DNA of 64,000 nucleotides, from assembly GCF_051251125.1 (NCBI RefSeq), contig NZ_JBPCZL010000005.1, one strand, 5' to 3'. The DNA comes from Carnimonas bestiolae (GTDB lineage: Bacteria; Pseudomonadota; Gammaproteobacteria; Pseudomonadales; Halomonadaceae). A model generated the notes under the pieces. That model did no database searches and had not been told where the DNA came from. It saw only the letters and a list, made by a program, of their open reading frames with translations. The translations under genes were made by a program, and so were the position numbers. Below are positions 15,631-24,994 of this stretch, piece by piece (positions within the stretch are counted from its first letter, which is position 1; each line of letters starts with the position of its first letter).

Positions 15631-18585
15631 TTAGTCGTCCACCCCTACCGTGACGATTACCCTGACGGCGTCGAAGCGCAAACGGGTGTTGGCGATTGCG
15701 CTAGCCAGCGTGTCGCGCTCTTGTTGCAGGGCATCGATTTCGTCTTCGTGTACGGCAGGATTGCGCTGCTTCAGCGCGTTAAGGCGCGCAATTTCTGGAT
15801 CGAGCCCCGCAGCAAGCTGCTGTTGGGCGTTCTCAATCAATGCAGGCAGTGCCTCCGCGGCCTTTGTCTCGGCCTGTGCAAACAGCTGACGCAGCTGCGG
15901 AATACATTGTTTGATCAACTCACGCGCGGTGGCCTTCTTAACGTTCTTCAGGTTATTGGCGAGCCCGCCGAACGACACCTTGTCGCTCAGGTCGGCACCC
16001 TGATCGTCGAGCAGCAGACGCACCGTAGTGGGCGGCAAAAAGCGTCCGGGCTGATAGCGCTTGGGAGCCGGCGTGTGGGTCACAAATACCATCTCTGCCA
16101 TTAAGCGTCCGCCCGCAATGGCAGGGTGCTTAAGCAGCGCGAGTGCAGTGTTGCCTAAACTCGAATCGATGGTGCGTTCGAGCATTTCTCGCACCAGTGG
16201 ATGCTCCCAGCTCAACCGCTCGACATCGTCTCGTTCAAGCGCTCGCTCGCGCAGTAGCGTGGCGCTGAAGCCTTCGTCGCCCTGCGCCAGCCCGGGCAGT
16301 CCGTCGATCATGTGCGGCCCTGGCAGCAAGTGCTGAATGCCGTTGCCCAGATCCTGACTATCAACGCCGAAAATATCGAAGGCTTGCTCGAGGTAGCGAG
16401 TAATTTTCTGGTCTTGATCGAGCTCATCAATGCCCTCGCGCAGCGCTTGCAGTGCTTCACTGCTGCGCTGATGCTGCGCCAGCAGGCGATAGCGACCTGC
16501 CGAACGTTCGGCAATGCGTTGCTTAAGCAGCGCGGTGCTACTGTCGATCAGCTGCTCCAGTGCATCGCTATCGAGCCAGGCGTGGTCGAGTTCATCGGCA
16601 AAGTGCTCAAATAGCTCGCCTCCCAGCCCATTGGGCGAGCCGAAGGCGCGTAAACCTTCGTCATACCAGCGCGCTAGCGCTTGGTCAGGCGCATCTTCAA
16701 AGCAAAGTGCGTAAATATCGATCGGATGGGTTTGGCCAATACGATCCAAGCGTCCGATACGCTGCTCCAGCAGCTCAGGGTTAGGCGGCAGGTCGAACAG
16801 CACCAGATGATGGCAGAACTGGAAGTTGCGCCCCTCCGAGCCAATTTCAGAACACACCAGAATAGGGCTGCCCCCTTCGCGATCAGCGAAGTCGGCGGCG
16901 GCACGATCGCGCTCGATCAGCGAGGTGTGCTCATCGAATACCGGCACCTGATGACCGTTGAGAATCTGGATGGCGGTGGCAAGCTCACGCGCCGTATCGT
17001 TGGCGTGACAAATGACCAGCGCTTTCTCACCGGGATGCTGCTTGATCCAGCGGCGTAGCCAGGTAACGCGCGGATCGATCTTCCACCACGGTTCAGCATC
17101 ATCGCCGGCCAGCGCGGTATAGGTGGTTTCCGGATAAATCAGCAGCTCGGGGTAAGGAAGGTGATGCTCGACCAGCAGCGTATCGAGATAGTCCTCATCG
17201 CGATGCAAACGCTTGAGCGTGCGCGCATAAGCAGTGGGGGCAGCCAGCGGTTCCAGATGCAGTCGCCGCTCAGGGAAGCCCGGAATATCGCGGCGGCTGT
17301 TGTGGAACATCACGCGGCCAATACCGTAGCGATCCACCAGCAGTTGGCGCAGCCGCTGTAACGCGTCTGCTTGGGGGTGCTCTGAGGTGGTGGTGACAAG
17401 GTCGAGCTGCGCTTGAGCATCGGCGTCGTTGCTAATCAACGCGTCCAGTTTCGCTTGCGTAGATGCAGTGAGCGGTTCGCCCGCGCGCACCGTCGACTCA
17501 AGCTCGTCCAACACATCAGCCAGTGCCGCGAAGCCTTGCTCCTCTTCCTTGAAGGCCTCCAGCGAGTGATAGCGTTCCGGATCGAGAAGCTGCAGGCGTT
17601 CAAAGTGGCGCTCGATGCCCATCTGCTCAGGGGTGGCGGTCAGTAGCAATAGCCCGCAGTTGCCTTCGGCCAAGCGCTGCACGCAGTGGTAGCCGCTCTC
17701 TTCACGCTGGGCGTCGAGATGGTGCGCTTCATCAACGATCAGTAAATCCCAGTGCGCGGCCTGCGCCTCAAGCTGACGACGTGGATTGGCGAACAACCAC
17801 TGCTGGCTGGCGATAATCCATTGGCTCGACTCGAACGGATTGGCGCTGCTGGAAAGCGCTTCGCTCTGGTGCTCGTCGAGCAGCGTGAAGGGCAATCCGA
17901 AGCGACGCCGCAGCTCGATCAGCCACTGATGGCTCAGGCTATCAGGTACCAGAATCAGTACCCGCGAAATACGCTCGGTGAGCAGTAAGCGGTGCAGAAT
18001 CAGGCCGGCTTCGATGGTTTTTCCGAGCCCCACTTCGTCGGCCAGCATCACGCGCGGGCGGTGGCGAGCGCTTACATCGTGCGCGATATGCAGTTGGTGA
18101 TCGACCAGATCGACGCGTGGGCCCGAGAAACCGTAAGCGGCGGCGCGTTCGATACGCTGAATATGCTGGCGTGAGCGGTAGCGTAGATTGAACCAGTCGT
18201 TGCGGTCGATCTGACCGGTGAGGATACGTTCGCGCGCCTGATGGAACTGCATACGATCGTTAAGTCGTGCTTCCGGCAGCTCGATGGTGTCGCTGCTGGA
18301 TTGGCTTTCGTCGGTAGCGGCGGGAACGCAGTGATAGCTGAGCAGCCCTTGTTGCTCGTGTACGTCGCGCACACGGAGCGTTTGGCCATCATCGGATTCG
18401 ATGATATCGCCAGCGCTGAAGGTTACCCGTGTCAGGGGAGCATCGCGCAAGCTGTAGGTTCGGGTTTCCTCGCTCGCGGAGAAAAGCACCATTACGGTAC
18501 GGTAGTCGGTCTTTAAAATGGTGCCCAGGCCCAGATCGGATTCACCGTCACTGATCCAACGCTGGCCAGGAATAAAATCGCTCAT
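15631..18585 (-). CDS. rapA: RNA polymerase-associated protein RapA (HepA)
   Basis: A 984-residue Swi2/Snf2 ATPase that binds RNA polymerase and helps its recycling. I start it at the ATG at 18585 (MSDFIPGQRWISDGE), the conserved N-terminus; an upstream in-frame ATG at 18738 would add 51 unrelated residues. Helicase motifs are present: LADEVGLGKTIEAGLI (motif I), VDEAHHLD (II), LLLTATPEQ (III), CSEIGSEGRNFQFCHH (V) and EQRIGRLDRIGQ (VI). Length is close to the usual 968. Downstream is a shared hairpin with the TIGR01777 gene. Confidence 0.97.
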   Translation of the reverse strand: MSDFIPGQRWISDGESDLGLGTILKTDYRTVMVLFSASEETRTYSLRDAPLTRVTFSAGDIIESDDGQTLRVRDVHEQQGLLSYHCVPAATDESQSSSDTIELPEARLNDRMQFHQARERILTGQIDRNDWFNLRYRSRQHIQRIERAAAYGFSGPRVDLVDHQLHIAHDVSARHRPRVMLADEVGLGKTIEAGLILHRLLLTERISRVLILVPDSLSHQWLIELRRRFGLPFTLLDEHQSEALSSSANPFESSQWIIASQQWLFANPRRQLEAQAAHWDLLIVDEAHHLDAQREESGYHCVQRLAEGNCGLLLLTATPEQMGIERHFERLQLLDPERYHSLEAFKEEEQGFAALADVLDELESTVRAGEPLTASTQAKLDALISNDADAQAQLDLVTTTSEHPQADALQRLRQLLVDRYGIGRVMFHNSRRDIPGFPERRLHLEPLAAPTAYARTLKRLHRDEDYLDTLLVEHHLPYPELLIYPETTYTALAGDDAEPWWKIDPRVTWLRRWIKQHPGEKALVICHANDTARELATAIQILNGHQVPVFDEHTSLIERDRAAADFADREGGSPILVCSEIGSEGRNFQFCHHLVLFDLPPNPELLEQRIGRLDRIGQTHPIDIYALCFEDAPDQALARWYDEGLRAFGSPNGLGGELFEHFADELDHAWLDSDALEQLIDSSTALLKQRIAERSAGRYRLLAQHQRSSEALQALREGIDELDQDQKITRYLEQAFDIFGVDSQDLGNGIQHLLPGPHMIDGLPGLAQGDEGFSATLLRERALERDDVERLSWEHPLVREMLERTIDSSLGNTALALLKHPAIAGGRLMAEMVFVTHTPAPKRYQPGRFLPPTTVRLLLDDQGADLSDKVSFGGLANNLKNVKKATARELIKQCIPQLRQLFAQAETKAAEALPALIENAQQQLAAGLDPEIARLNALKQRNPAVHEDEIDALQQERDTLASAIANTRLRFDAVRVIVTVGVDD

Positions 18586-18694
18586 AGAGATTGCGGTTCG
18601 AGTCATTGAAGAGGAGAAATGCCGTCTTGTCCTGTTGTAGCCGATGGCACTGAGTGGCACCCAGCCGTTAACAGGGGCGCATATGGTAGCCGTT

Positions 18695-19555
18695 CTATGA
18701 CATGTCATCATCCTTAAAAATGTCGCGGTGGTTGTCAATCAGCGTGCGTAATCCTGCGCAGTCCAGTGTGGTGACGCTGGCGGTAACGATTCGACCGCTA
18801 CGATTCATTAGCACCAGCAAGGGCAGGTGCCTGACGCCCAAGGCGGTAGCCAGCTGTTGATGGCGGTCACGCAGTTGCGTGACGAGTGGCGTATCGGCAA
18901 CAGACGCTGTATCTGGGCTAGTCTTAGGAGTGGAAGACCTGCCAGTGTCAGAAACCGAGCCAGCTTCAGGGCCAAAGAACGAGCCGGTGGCAGCAGAGGG
19001 CGCACTGGCGTTGATGGCGGAAAGCACCGCCAGCAAAGAGTCGCCCTGATTGACCGCCACCAGCGTTAATGGGGCGAGTGAATGCCCGCACTGCTGTAGT
19101 CGCGCGAGTTGTTGAGTGCTGGGCGCATCACTGCTTCGCCATAGCAACAGCAAGCGCGGCGTGAGCAGCCGCGGATCAAGTGTGGCCGTTTGTCCTGACA
19201 GGGTTTCGAGAGAAACGACGGGCAGCGTGGCAGGTAATGGGGTCGCCAGCGGGTCGTACCATGTACACAGTAGCCAAATGACAATAGAGCAGCTCAATGA
19301 TGGCAGATGGCGGTGCATGCCGATAAGCAGCATCAGACAGCTACTGATGGCATACAGTGGCCAGTGCTGTAGAAGCGTGTGGGGCGTTGTTGCTGGCGGT
19401 GCCAAGGTGCTGAAAGTGAATACGAGAAGTAGCCCGCAGGTCGCTGCCCAGCGCGCCATTGCCGGCTTGATAAGTGCCAACGGTAGCAGCGCCAGTGCGG
19501 TGTAGATGGCGCTTAGTGGCAGTGCCAGAAGTCCCCAATAGAGGATGTGCGTCAT
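18695..19555 (-). CDS. Membrane protein with degenerate thioredoxin-like domain
   Basis: A 286-residue protein. The first 100 residues hold three to four hydrophobic helices (LYWGLLALPLSAIYTALALL, LYAISSCLMLLIGM and others). The C-terminal 170 residues look like a TlpA/thioredoxin fold (LLTPRLLLLWRSSDAPS, then LATALGVRHLPLLVLM and RSGRIVTASV). The position of the usual CxxC reads WRSSDAP, so disulfide chemistry is unlikely there. An insertion of about 50 Ser/Thr/Ala-rich residues sits in the middle of the domain. Thioredoxin-fold identity is by pattern, not certain. It is divergent from the cardiolipin synthase gene and 110 bases upstream of rapA. Confidence 0.65.
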   Translation of the reverse strand: MTHILYWGLLALPLSAIYTALALLPLALIKPAMARWAATCGLLLVFTFSTLAPPATTPHTLLQHWPLYAISSCLMLLIGMHRHLPSLSCSIVIWLLCTWYDPLATPLPATLPVVSLETLSGQTATLDPRLLTPRLLLLWRSSDAPSTQQLARLQQCGHSLAPLTLVAVNQGDSLLAVLSAINASAPSAATGSFFGPEAGSVSDTGRSSTPKTSPDTASVADTPLVTQLRDRHQQLATALGVRHLPLLVLMNRSGRIVTASVTTLDCAGLRTLIDNHRDIFKDDDMS

Positions 19556-19659
19556 TCCAACCTGACCAGAATTTGATAATGAGTTCTGGCTTATCGGCGG
19601 TGAGCAGGCATACTTCCACCCTAAGCAACTATTTCTGTAGTAAGGGAATTAAGGGAAAA

Positions 19660-21138
19660 GTGGTGAATAAACCCCTTTCGGAGGCTGCCTGGGCGCACCA
19701 GCAGGCAGAGCAGCAGCACGGTAAATCCGGCCTGCAACTGCTGGGGCACGGGCTCGAAGCCTATGCACGCCGAATGCTATTGGCCGAACGTGCAGAGCAG
19801 CGCCTCGATATTCAAACCTATATTTTTGAAGATGGTCATAGCACGCGTCGCATGTTGCTGGCGATGATGGCTGCCGCTGAGCGTGGTGTAAAAGTACGTT
19901 TGCTGCTCGACGATCTTAGTGTGGGCCATCAGCAGGGGCGTCTCGCGCAGCTCGATTCGCATCCGAATATCGAAGTTCGCCTGTTTAATCCCGTGCGTTG
20001 GGGAAGACGTTTCACCGTAACCCGGCTACTGAGTCTGGCGCTCAACGTGAGGCGGTTGCACCGCCGCATGCACAATAAATTGTGGATAACCGACGCGGCC
20101 TACGCCATTTGGGGCGGGCGCAATCTGAGTGATTTCTACTTCTCGGCAGAAACTGACAACTCGTTCATCGATCTGGATGTGCTGGGCGTGGGCGGCAACA
20201 TCGTGCACGCCTTGTCGGCCAGTTTTGAGGCGTATTGGCGGCATCGTTTGGCGGTGCCGCTGAAGGCGTTTATCGCGTCAGGGCCGAATGCCTGGCACAA
20301 GCTTAAACAAGAACTGGAAGAGCGCTGCGCAGCGCCGTCGACGGCAGGCGAGCGTTTTGATGAAGGCGTCGAGGATTTGCGTGGCGATAGCCGCGACGCA
20401 CTGTTAGAGCGACTTACCTGGGCACACGGGCGAGTGCTTTACGACTCTCCTGAAGCGGCAGCGGTAGAGGGTCCTCCTCCTGAGAAGCTGCGCATGAGCA
20501 GCAGGTTTGCGCAGGAGCTCGAGAGCGTTGAGCATAGTTTGGTCATTGCCGCAGGGTATTTCATTCCCGATGGTATCGATCGCCTCGACATCCACGCGCT
20601 ATTGGCGCGCGGTGTAAAGCTGACCGTCATTACCAATGCGCTCGAGTCGACCGACGTGCCGCTGGTGCATGGTGGCTATGGGCCCTGGCGTGTGCCGCTG
20701 CTCGCCAAAGGGGTAAAGTTGTACGAAATTCGTCATCGCTCGCGAACGCGTCCGCGTTTGGATGCGCGGCTTCGCTCACGTTCGCGGCTAAAACTGTCGC
20801 GTCCCAATTCCTACGCGCTGCATGCCAAGACCTATGCCCTTGATTACGACCGCCTGATGATCGGCTCGTTTAATTTCGATCCGCGTTCGGTGTGGTGGAA
20901 TTGCGAGCTTGGTGTGGTGATCGAAAGCGAAGCGCTCAACAAGGAATTACGCGGTATCAACGCCGTGAGTACGCTGCCCGAATTTAGCTATCGACTGAAG
21001 CTAATCAAAGGCAAGCTGCGCTGGAGTTCCATTTCTCGCAAAGGGAAGTTTCGCCACTACCATAGCGAAAGAGGCAACCTTTGGCGGCGCTGCCAAGCGC
21101 TGGTCGGTCGAATTCCGCTAATCAAACGGTTGCTGTAA
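19660..21138 (+). CDS. Phospholipase D family protein, ClsC-type cardiolipin synthase
   Basis: About 492 residues. The two HKD active sites are visible: HNKLWITDAAYAIWGGRN (His about 138) and HAKTYALDYDRLMIGSFNFDPRS (His about 388). The NFDPRSVWWNCELG ending of the second site is typical of the ClsC/YmdC branch, which joins phosphatidylglycerol to phosphatidylethanolamine to make cardiolipin. I choose the GTG at 19660 (or the adjacent GTG at 19663) because AAGGG precedes it by a good distance. An ATG at 19579 is possible; the still longer frame overlaps the divergent gene. No N-terminal membrane helix is seen. Confidence 0.87.
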   Translation: MVNKPLSEAAWAHQQAEQQHGKSGLQLLGHGLEAYARRMLLAERAEQRLDIQTYIFEDGHSTRRMLLAMMAAAERGVKVRLLLDDLSVGHQQGRLAQLDSHPNIEVRLFNPVRWGRRFTVTRLLSLALNVRRLHRRMHNKLWITDAAYAIWGGRNLSDFYFSAETDNSFIDLDVLGVGGNIVHALSASFEAYWRHRLAVPLKAFIASGPNAWHKLKQELEERCAAPSTAGERFDEGVEDLRGDSRDALLERLTWAHGRVLYDSPEAAAVEGPPPEKLRMSSRFAQELESVEHSLVIAAGYFIPDGIDRLDIHALLARGVKLTVITNALESTDVPLVHGGYGPWRVPLLAKGVKLYEIRHRSRTRPRLDARLRSRSRLKLSRPNSYALHAKTYALDYDRLMIGSFNFDPRSVWWNCELGVVIESEALNKELRGINAVSTLPEFSYRLKLIKGKLRWSSISRKGKFRHYHSERGNLWRRCQALVGRIPLIKRLL

Positions 21139-21334
21139 CGCTAGGCGGCCTGAGCTTCTACTGAGAAAGAGTCCGTTGTAGAAGTAGTTGTCACAGAGGT
21201 GCCGGGTGGGGAAGTTCTTGCCGGGGGAAGTGGGGCGGCGCAGTGGATCACTGCTGTGATTGCTCAACGCGGTAGCGAAGCCGCTCCGCACAAACAGCGC
21301 CGGTAGGGCGGTTATGGAATTACCAGCAAAGGAC

Positions 21335-21377
21335 CGGGCAGCGCCGTCTAACGTGACGAACGCTGCCCGATTTTTTT
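21335..21377 (+). terminator. Terminator after the cardiolipin synthase gene
   Basis: CGGGCAGCG and CGCTGCCCG form a perfect 9-bp stem with a 17-base loop, followed by A and seven Ts on the plus strand. It ends plus-strand transcripts just before the convergent purU stop at 21380. Confidence 0.85.
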
Positions 21378-21379
21378 CG

Positions 21380-22228
21380 CTACTCGAATACCACGGTGCG
21401 TTTGCCATCGAGCAGCACTCGATGTTCAAGCTGCAGGCGTACGGCGCGCGCCAGCACGCGGCACTCAGTGTCGCGGCCAATCGACGCCATGGTGTCAGCC
21501 GTCATGGCGTGATCCACACGCTGCACGTCCTGTTCGATAATCGGGCCTTCGTCGAGATCGGCGGTAACGTAGTGGGCCGTCGCACCAATCAGTTTAACGC
21601 CGCGCTGATAGGCCTGATGATAAGGGCGTGCGCCCTTGAAGCTAGGCAGGAAGGAGTGGTGAATATTAATCACCTTGCCCGACAGCCTGGCGGACAGATC
21701 GTCAGATAGAATCTGCATGTAGCGCGCGAGAATCACCAAATCGACGCGTTGCTCATCGATCAGCTCGAGCAGCTTCTGCTCCTGCGCCGCCTTGTTGTCG
21801 GGGGTTACCGACAGATGGTGGAACGGAACGCCTTCTTGCTCGGCGCGTACCCGAAACGTCTCGTGGTTCGAAACGATTGAGGTAAGCTCCATCGGCAGCA
21901 GCCCAGTGCTATGCCGATACAGCAGGTCATTTAGGCAGTGGCCTTGCTTCGAGACCATAATAAGTACGCGCGGTTTAACGGCAGTGTCGTGAAGTGCCCA
22001 CGCCATCTCGTACTCTCTAGCAACGCCAGCAAAGCCCTCGCGGAAGCTCGCGTAGCCTACCTCGTCGGCGACTTCACAGCAGATGCGCATGAAGAAGCGG
22101 CCGCTTTCGCGATCAGTGTATTGCCCACTTTCAACGATATTGCCGCCCTGCGCGGCGATTGCATTCCCTACTGCGGCCACGATCCCAATACGATCGTGGC
22201 AGGAAAGCGTCAGAATCAGGGTGGTCAT
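21380..22228 (-). CDS. purU: Formyltetrahydrofolate deformylase
   Basis: A 282-residue enzyme that releases formate and tetrahydrofolate from 10-formyl-THF and balances one-carbon pools. The N-terminal ACT domain begins MTTLILTLSCHDRIGIVAAV, which sets the start at 22228 (the frame extends eight codons further). The C-terminal formyltransferase fold has the catalytic region INIHHSFLPSFKGARPYHQA and the later GATAHYVTADLDEGPIIEQ, with the conserved Asn, His and Asp. Length matches the E. coli enzyme. It converges on the cardiolipin synthase gene. Confidence 0.97.
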   Translation of the reverse strand: MTTLILTLSCHDRIGIVAAVGNAIAAQGGNIVESGQYTDRESGRFFMRICCEVADEVGYASFREGFAGVAREYEMAWALHDTAVKPRVLIMVSKQGHCLNDLLYRHSTGLLPMELTSIVSNHETFRVRAEQEGVPFHHLSVTPDNKAAQEQKLLELIDEQRVDLVILARYMQILSDDLSARLSGKVINIHHSFLPSFKGARPYHQAYQRGVKLIGATAHYVTADLDEGPIIEQDVQRVDHAMTADTMASIGRDTECRVLARAVRLQLEHRVLLDGKRTVVFE

Positions 22229-22365
22229 GGCGTGCCATTCTCCGTTAACCAACTATTCAATGGCGCGCAGTATACCCCCTTTATGGGCAATTTCATTGTT
22301 GCGGTAAACGCGGGCGTCTCGGCTTCAGCCAGGAAACAAGCGCTAACTGTGGCGAACCAGCTCAA

Positions 22366-24633
22366 TCAGGCGGCACGCGTTATCTTGACCGGAATCGATT
22401 TCGCTGCCGGTGTGCCGCTGGTTCGGTCGTAGTAGTCGAGCGGCAGCAGCGGATTCAGCTCAGGGTAATAGCCGGCGATAGAACCGCGCGGCATGGCGTA
22501 TTCGAGCACCGTCAGCTCAGTGACTTCGCGATCCACTGCATCGCTGCTGATCGTTTTCAAGCTGATCTTTTCCCCGGGCGTTAGGCCACGCTCCTTGATA
22601 TCGTCGATGTTCATGAACACCACCATGCGGTCGTTGTACACCCCGCGATAGCGGTCGTTGTTGCTGTAGATGGTGGTATTGAACTGGTCGTGCGAGCGAA
22701 TGGTCGAGAGTCGCAGCATCTCGGCATCATCCACCGGATCGTTCACCTCAAGCCCCGGCAATACCAGGAAGTTGGCCTTGCCATTCGGGGTTTTCCATAC
22801 TCGCTCGCGCGGGCCATTGTAGAGATGGAAACCGTGCGGATCCTTGATCTTCTCGTTGAAGTCGCGGTAAAGCGCCGGATATACCTCGGCGATCTTGTCG
22901 CGAATCAAGCCATAGTCGTCGATGTAGTCTGCCCACGGAGTAGTGCTGTCGGGAAGTGCTGCCATGGCCATCCGGCAGACAATTTCCGTTTCGGGCATCA
23001 GCGTATCGCTGGCCGGTGCAAGTACTCCCTTAGAGGCGGTCACGTTGGACATCGAGTCTTCGATGGTGACGAACTGCTCGCCCTTGGCGGTAAAAATCTG
23101 CTCGGAGCGCGACACGACTGGAAGAATCAGCGAGTCCTTGCCATGCACCAGATGGCCGCGGTTGAGCTTGGTTGAGATATTGACGGTCAAATCGAGCGAC
23201 GCCATGGCTTTGTATGAGGCTTCGGTATCAGGAATGGCGCGCACGAAGTTGCCGCCCATGCCAATAAATACCCGCGCCTCGCCTTTCATCATTGCGGCCA
23301 CCGACTCAACGGTATGGTGGCCATGCTCGCGCGGCGGTTCGAAGTCGAACGCTTTGGCAAGGCTATCGAGATATTCCTCGGTGGGCTTCTCATCGATGCC
23401 GACGGTGCGGTCGCCTTGGACGTTGGAGTGGCCGCGAATCGGGGAGATACCGGCGCCCGGCTTGCCGTAGTTGCCTTTGAGCAGCAGCAGATTGCTGACC
23501 TGCTGCAACAGCTTCGATCCTTGCTGGTGCTGGGTAAGCCCCATGCCGTAACAGATCATGGTGGCATTCGAGCTGATGTACACGTTGGCAAGGCGCTCGA
23601 TCTGCTCGCGGCTGATGCCAGAGTGATGCTCAATCGCCTCCCATTCGAGCGGCTCTACATCGGCGCGCAGCGCATCAATGCCGTCGGTGTGCGTGTTAAC
23701 GAAGTCCCAATCGATAATCCCGCCTTCCGCGTCATCGCGCTCGAACACGATCTTCATCATGCCTTTCAGGATGGCAAGATCGCCGCCAATCTTGACGTGC
23801 ACGAATTCGCTGGAGATTTTCGTTGAGCCAAAGGTCGCCATCTGAATGATGTCCTGCGGCTCGGCAAACTTTATCAGCGCACGCTCAGGCATCGGATTGA
23901 TGGTAATGATCGGCACGCCGCGCTTACTGGCTTCCACCAGATTGGTCATCATGCGCGGTGAGTTGGTGCCGGTATTTTGGCCGATCACGAACAGCGCCTC
24001 GGTGTGCTCGAAGTCCTCGAGCACCACGGTGCCTTTACCGATGCCGATCGACGCGGGCAGGCCGCGGCTGGTCGGCTCGTGGCACATGTTCGAGCAGTCG
24101 GGAAAGTTGTTGGTGCCGAACTGACGAATCATCACCGCGTAAAGGAAGGCGGCTTCGTTAGGGGTGCGGCCAGAGGTGTAAAACTCGGCCTGATGCGGTG
24201 AATCAAGCTCACGCAGATGCTTGCCAATCAGCGCGAAGGCCTCGTCCCAGCTTACCGGCACGTAGCGGTCAGTGGCTGCGTCGTAGCGCATGGGCTCGGT
24301 GAGGCGGCCTTGCTTCTCAAGCCAGAAGTCCGACTGCTCCATCAGCTCGGTAACGCTGTGCTGCTCGAAAAATTCGCGGGTGACGCGGAATTTGGTGGCT
24401 TCGTGGGCAAGGGCTTTGGCACCGTTCTCGCAAAACTCCAGCGTTTTCTTGCAGTCAGGATCGGGGAAGGCGCAGCTGGGGCACTTGAAGCCGCCCGGCT
24501 GGTTCATTGACAGCAGTGCTTTCGAGCCCTTGGTAATAACGCTTTCCTGCATCAGCACCTTGGCGGTCGCGGCGGCGGCTCCCCAGCCTCCGGCGGCGTG
24601 CTTATAGGGTTTGTAGCTGGGGTTCTGCGCCAT
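22366..24633 (-). CDS. FdhF/YdeP family molybdopterin oxidoreductase
   Basis: A 755-residue molybdoenzyme of the TIGR01701 (FdhF/YdeP) type. The N-terminus MAQNPSYKPYKHAAGGWG and GGFKCPSCAFPDPDC (Cys51, Cys54, Cys61) are characteristic. Further motifs are CSNMCHEPTSRGL, a molybdopterin-guanine dinucleotide region with VIGQNTGTNSPRM and RGHSNVQGDRT, and an aspartate-decarboxylase-like C-terminal domain with RGSIAGYYPELNPL. E. coli YdeP is linked to acid resistance; the substrate is not settled. The start ATG at 24633 has AAGGAG seven bases upstream. No formate dehydrogenase accessory gene is adjacent. It is monocistronic here. Confidence 0.93.
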   Translation of the reverse strand: MAQNPSYKPYKHAAGGWGAAAATAKVLMQESVITKGSKALLSMNQPGGFKCPSCAFPDPDCKKTLEFCENGAKALAHEATKFRVTREFFEQHSVTELMEQSDFWLEKQGRLTEPMRYDAATDRYVPVSWDEAFALIGKHLRELDSPHQAEFYTSGRTPNEAAFLYAVMIRQFGTNNFPDCSNMCHEPTSRGLPASIGIGKGTVVLEDFEHTEALFVIGQNTGTNSPRMMTNLVEASKRGVPIITINPMPERALIKFAEPQDIIQMATFGSTKISSEFVHVKIGGDLAILKGMMKIVFERDDAEGGIIDWDFVNTHTDGIDALRADVEPLEWEAIEHHSGISREQIERLANVYISSNATMICYGMGLTQHQQGSKLLQQVSNLLLLKGNYGKPGAGISPIRGHSNVQGDRTVGIDEKPTEEYLDSLAKAFDFEPPREHGHHTVESVAAMMKGEARVFIGMGGNFVRAIPDTEASYKAMASLDLTVNISTKLNRGHLVHGKDSLILPVVSRSEQIFTAKGEQFVTIEDSMSNVTASKGVLAPASDTLMPETEIVCRMAMAALPDSTTPWADYIDDYGLIRDKIAEVYPALYRDFNEKIKDPHGFHLYNGPRERVWKTPNGKANFLVLPGLEVNDPVDDAEMLRLSTIRSHDQFNTTIYSNNDRYRGVYNDRMVVFMNIDDIKERGLTPGEKISLKTISSDAVDREVTELTVLEYAMPRGSIAGYYPELNPLLPLDYYDRTSGTPAAKSIPVKITRAA

Positions 24634-24944
24634 GCTGAGTCTCCTTACCTGTGCCAGTAATGTCACGGTCGTGTGCTGCGCGGCTATGCTGCTGCGTCTG
24701 TTTGCCAAGGGGCGATGCCCGATACGCGGTGAGGGTGGGAAGCGCAACTCGCTGCCAAGTGAACGGGTACAACTGGGTAGGTGGCGCTTCTCCGAATGGT
24801 TTCTACTGTAAAACATCTGGCGATATTGCGCGATGAGCAGCGATCACAAACTGCCTTCCTGCCTAACAAAAGGGGATATCTCAGGGGGCTGTGAGCAGGG
24901 GCTGAGAAAGGTGGGTGGGGTAGTGGTGCCGCTTTTTATAGCGC

Positions 24945-24974
24945 AAAAAAAGGCCGGCATAAAAATGCCGACCT
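24945..24974 (-). terminator. Rho-independent terminator of proP
   Basis: On the minus strand AGGTCGGCAT and ATGCCGGCCT pair with one wobble around a short T-rich loop, followed by seven Ts. It lies 20 bases after the proP stop. Confidence 0.93.
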
Positions 24975-24994
24975 GGAGTAACGCCTGGTGTGGA

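Noticed and set aside
20083..20091. TGTGGATAA, a reverse DnaA box
   Set aside because: It is a single site inside the cardiolipin synthase coding sequence next to the first HKD motif and is likely chance.
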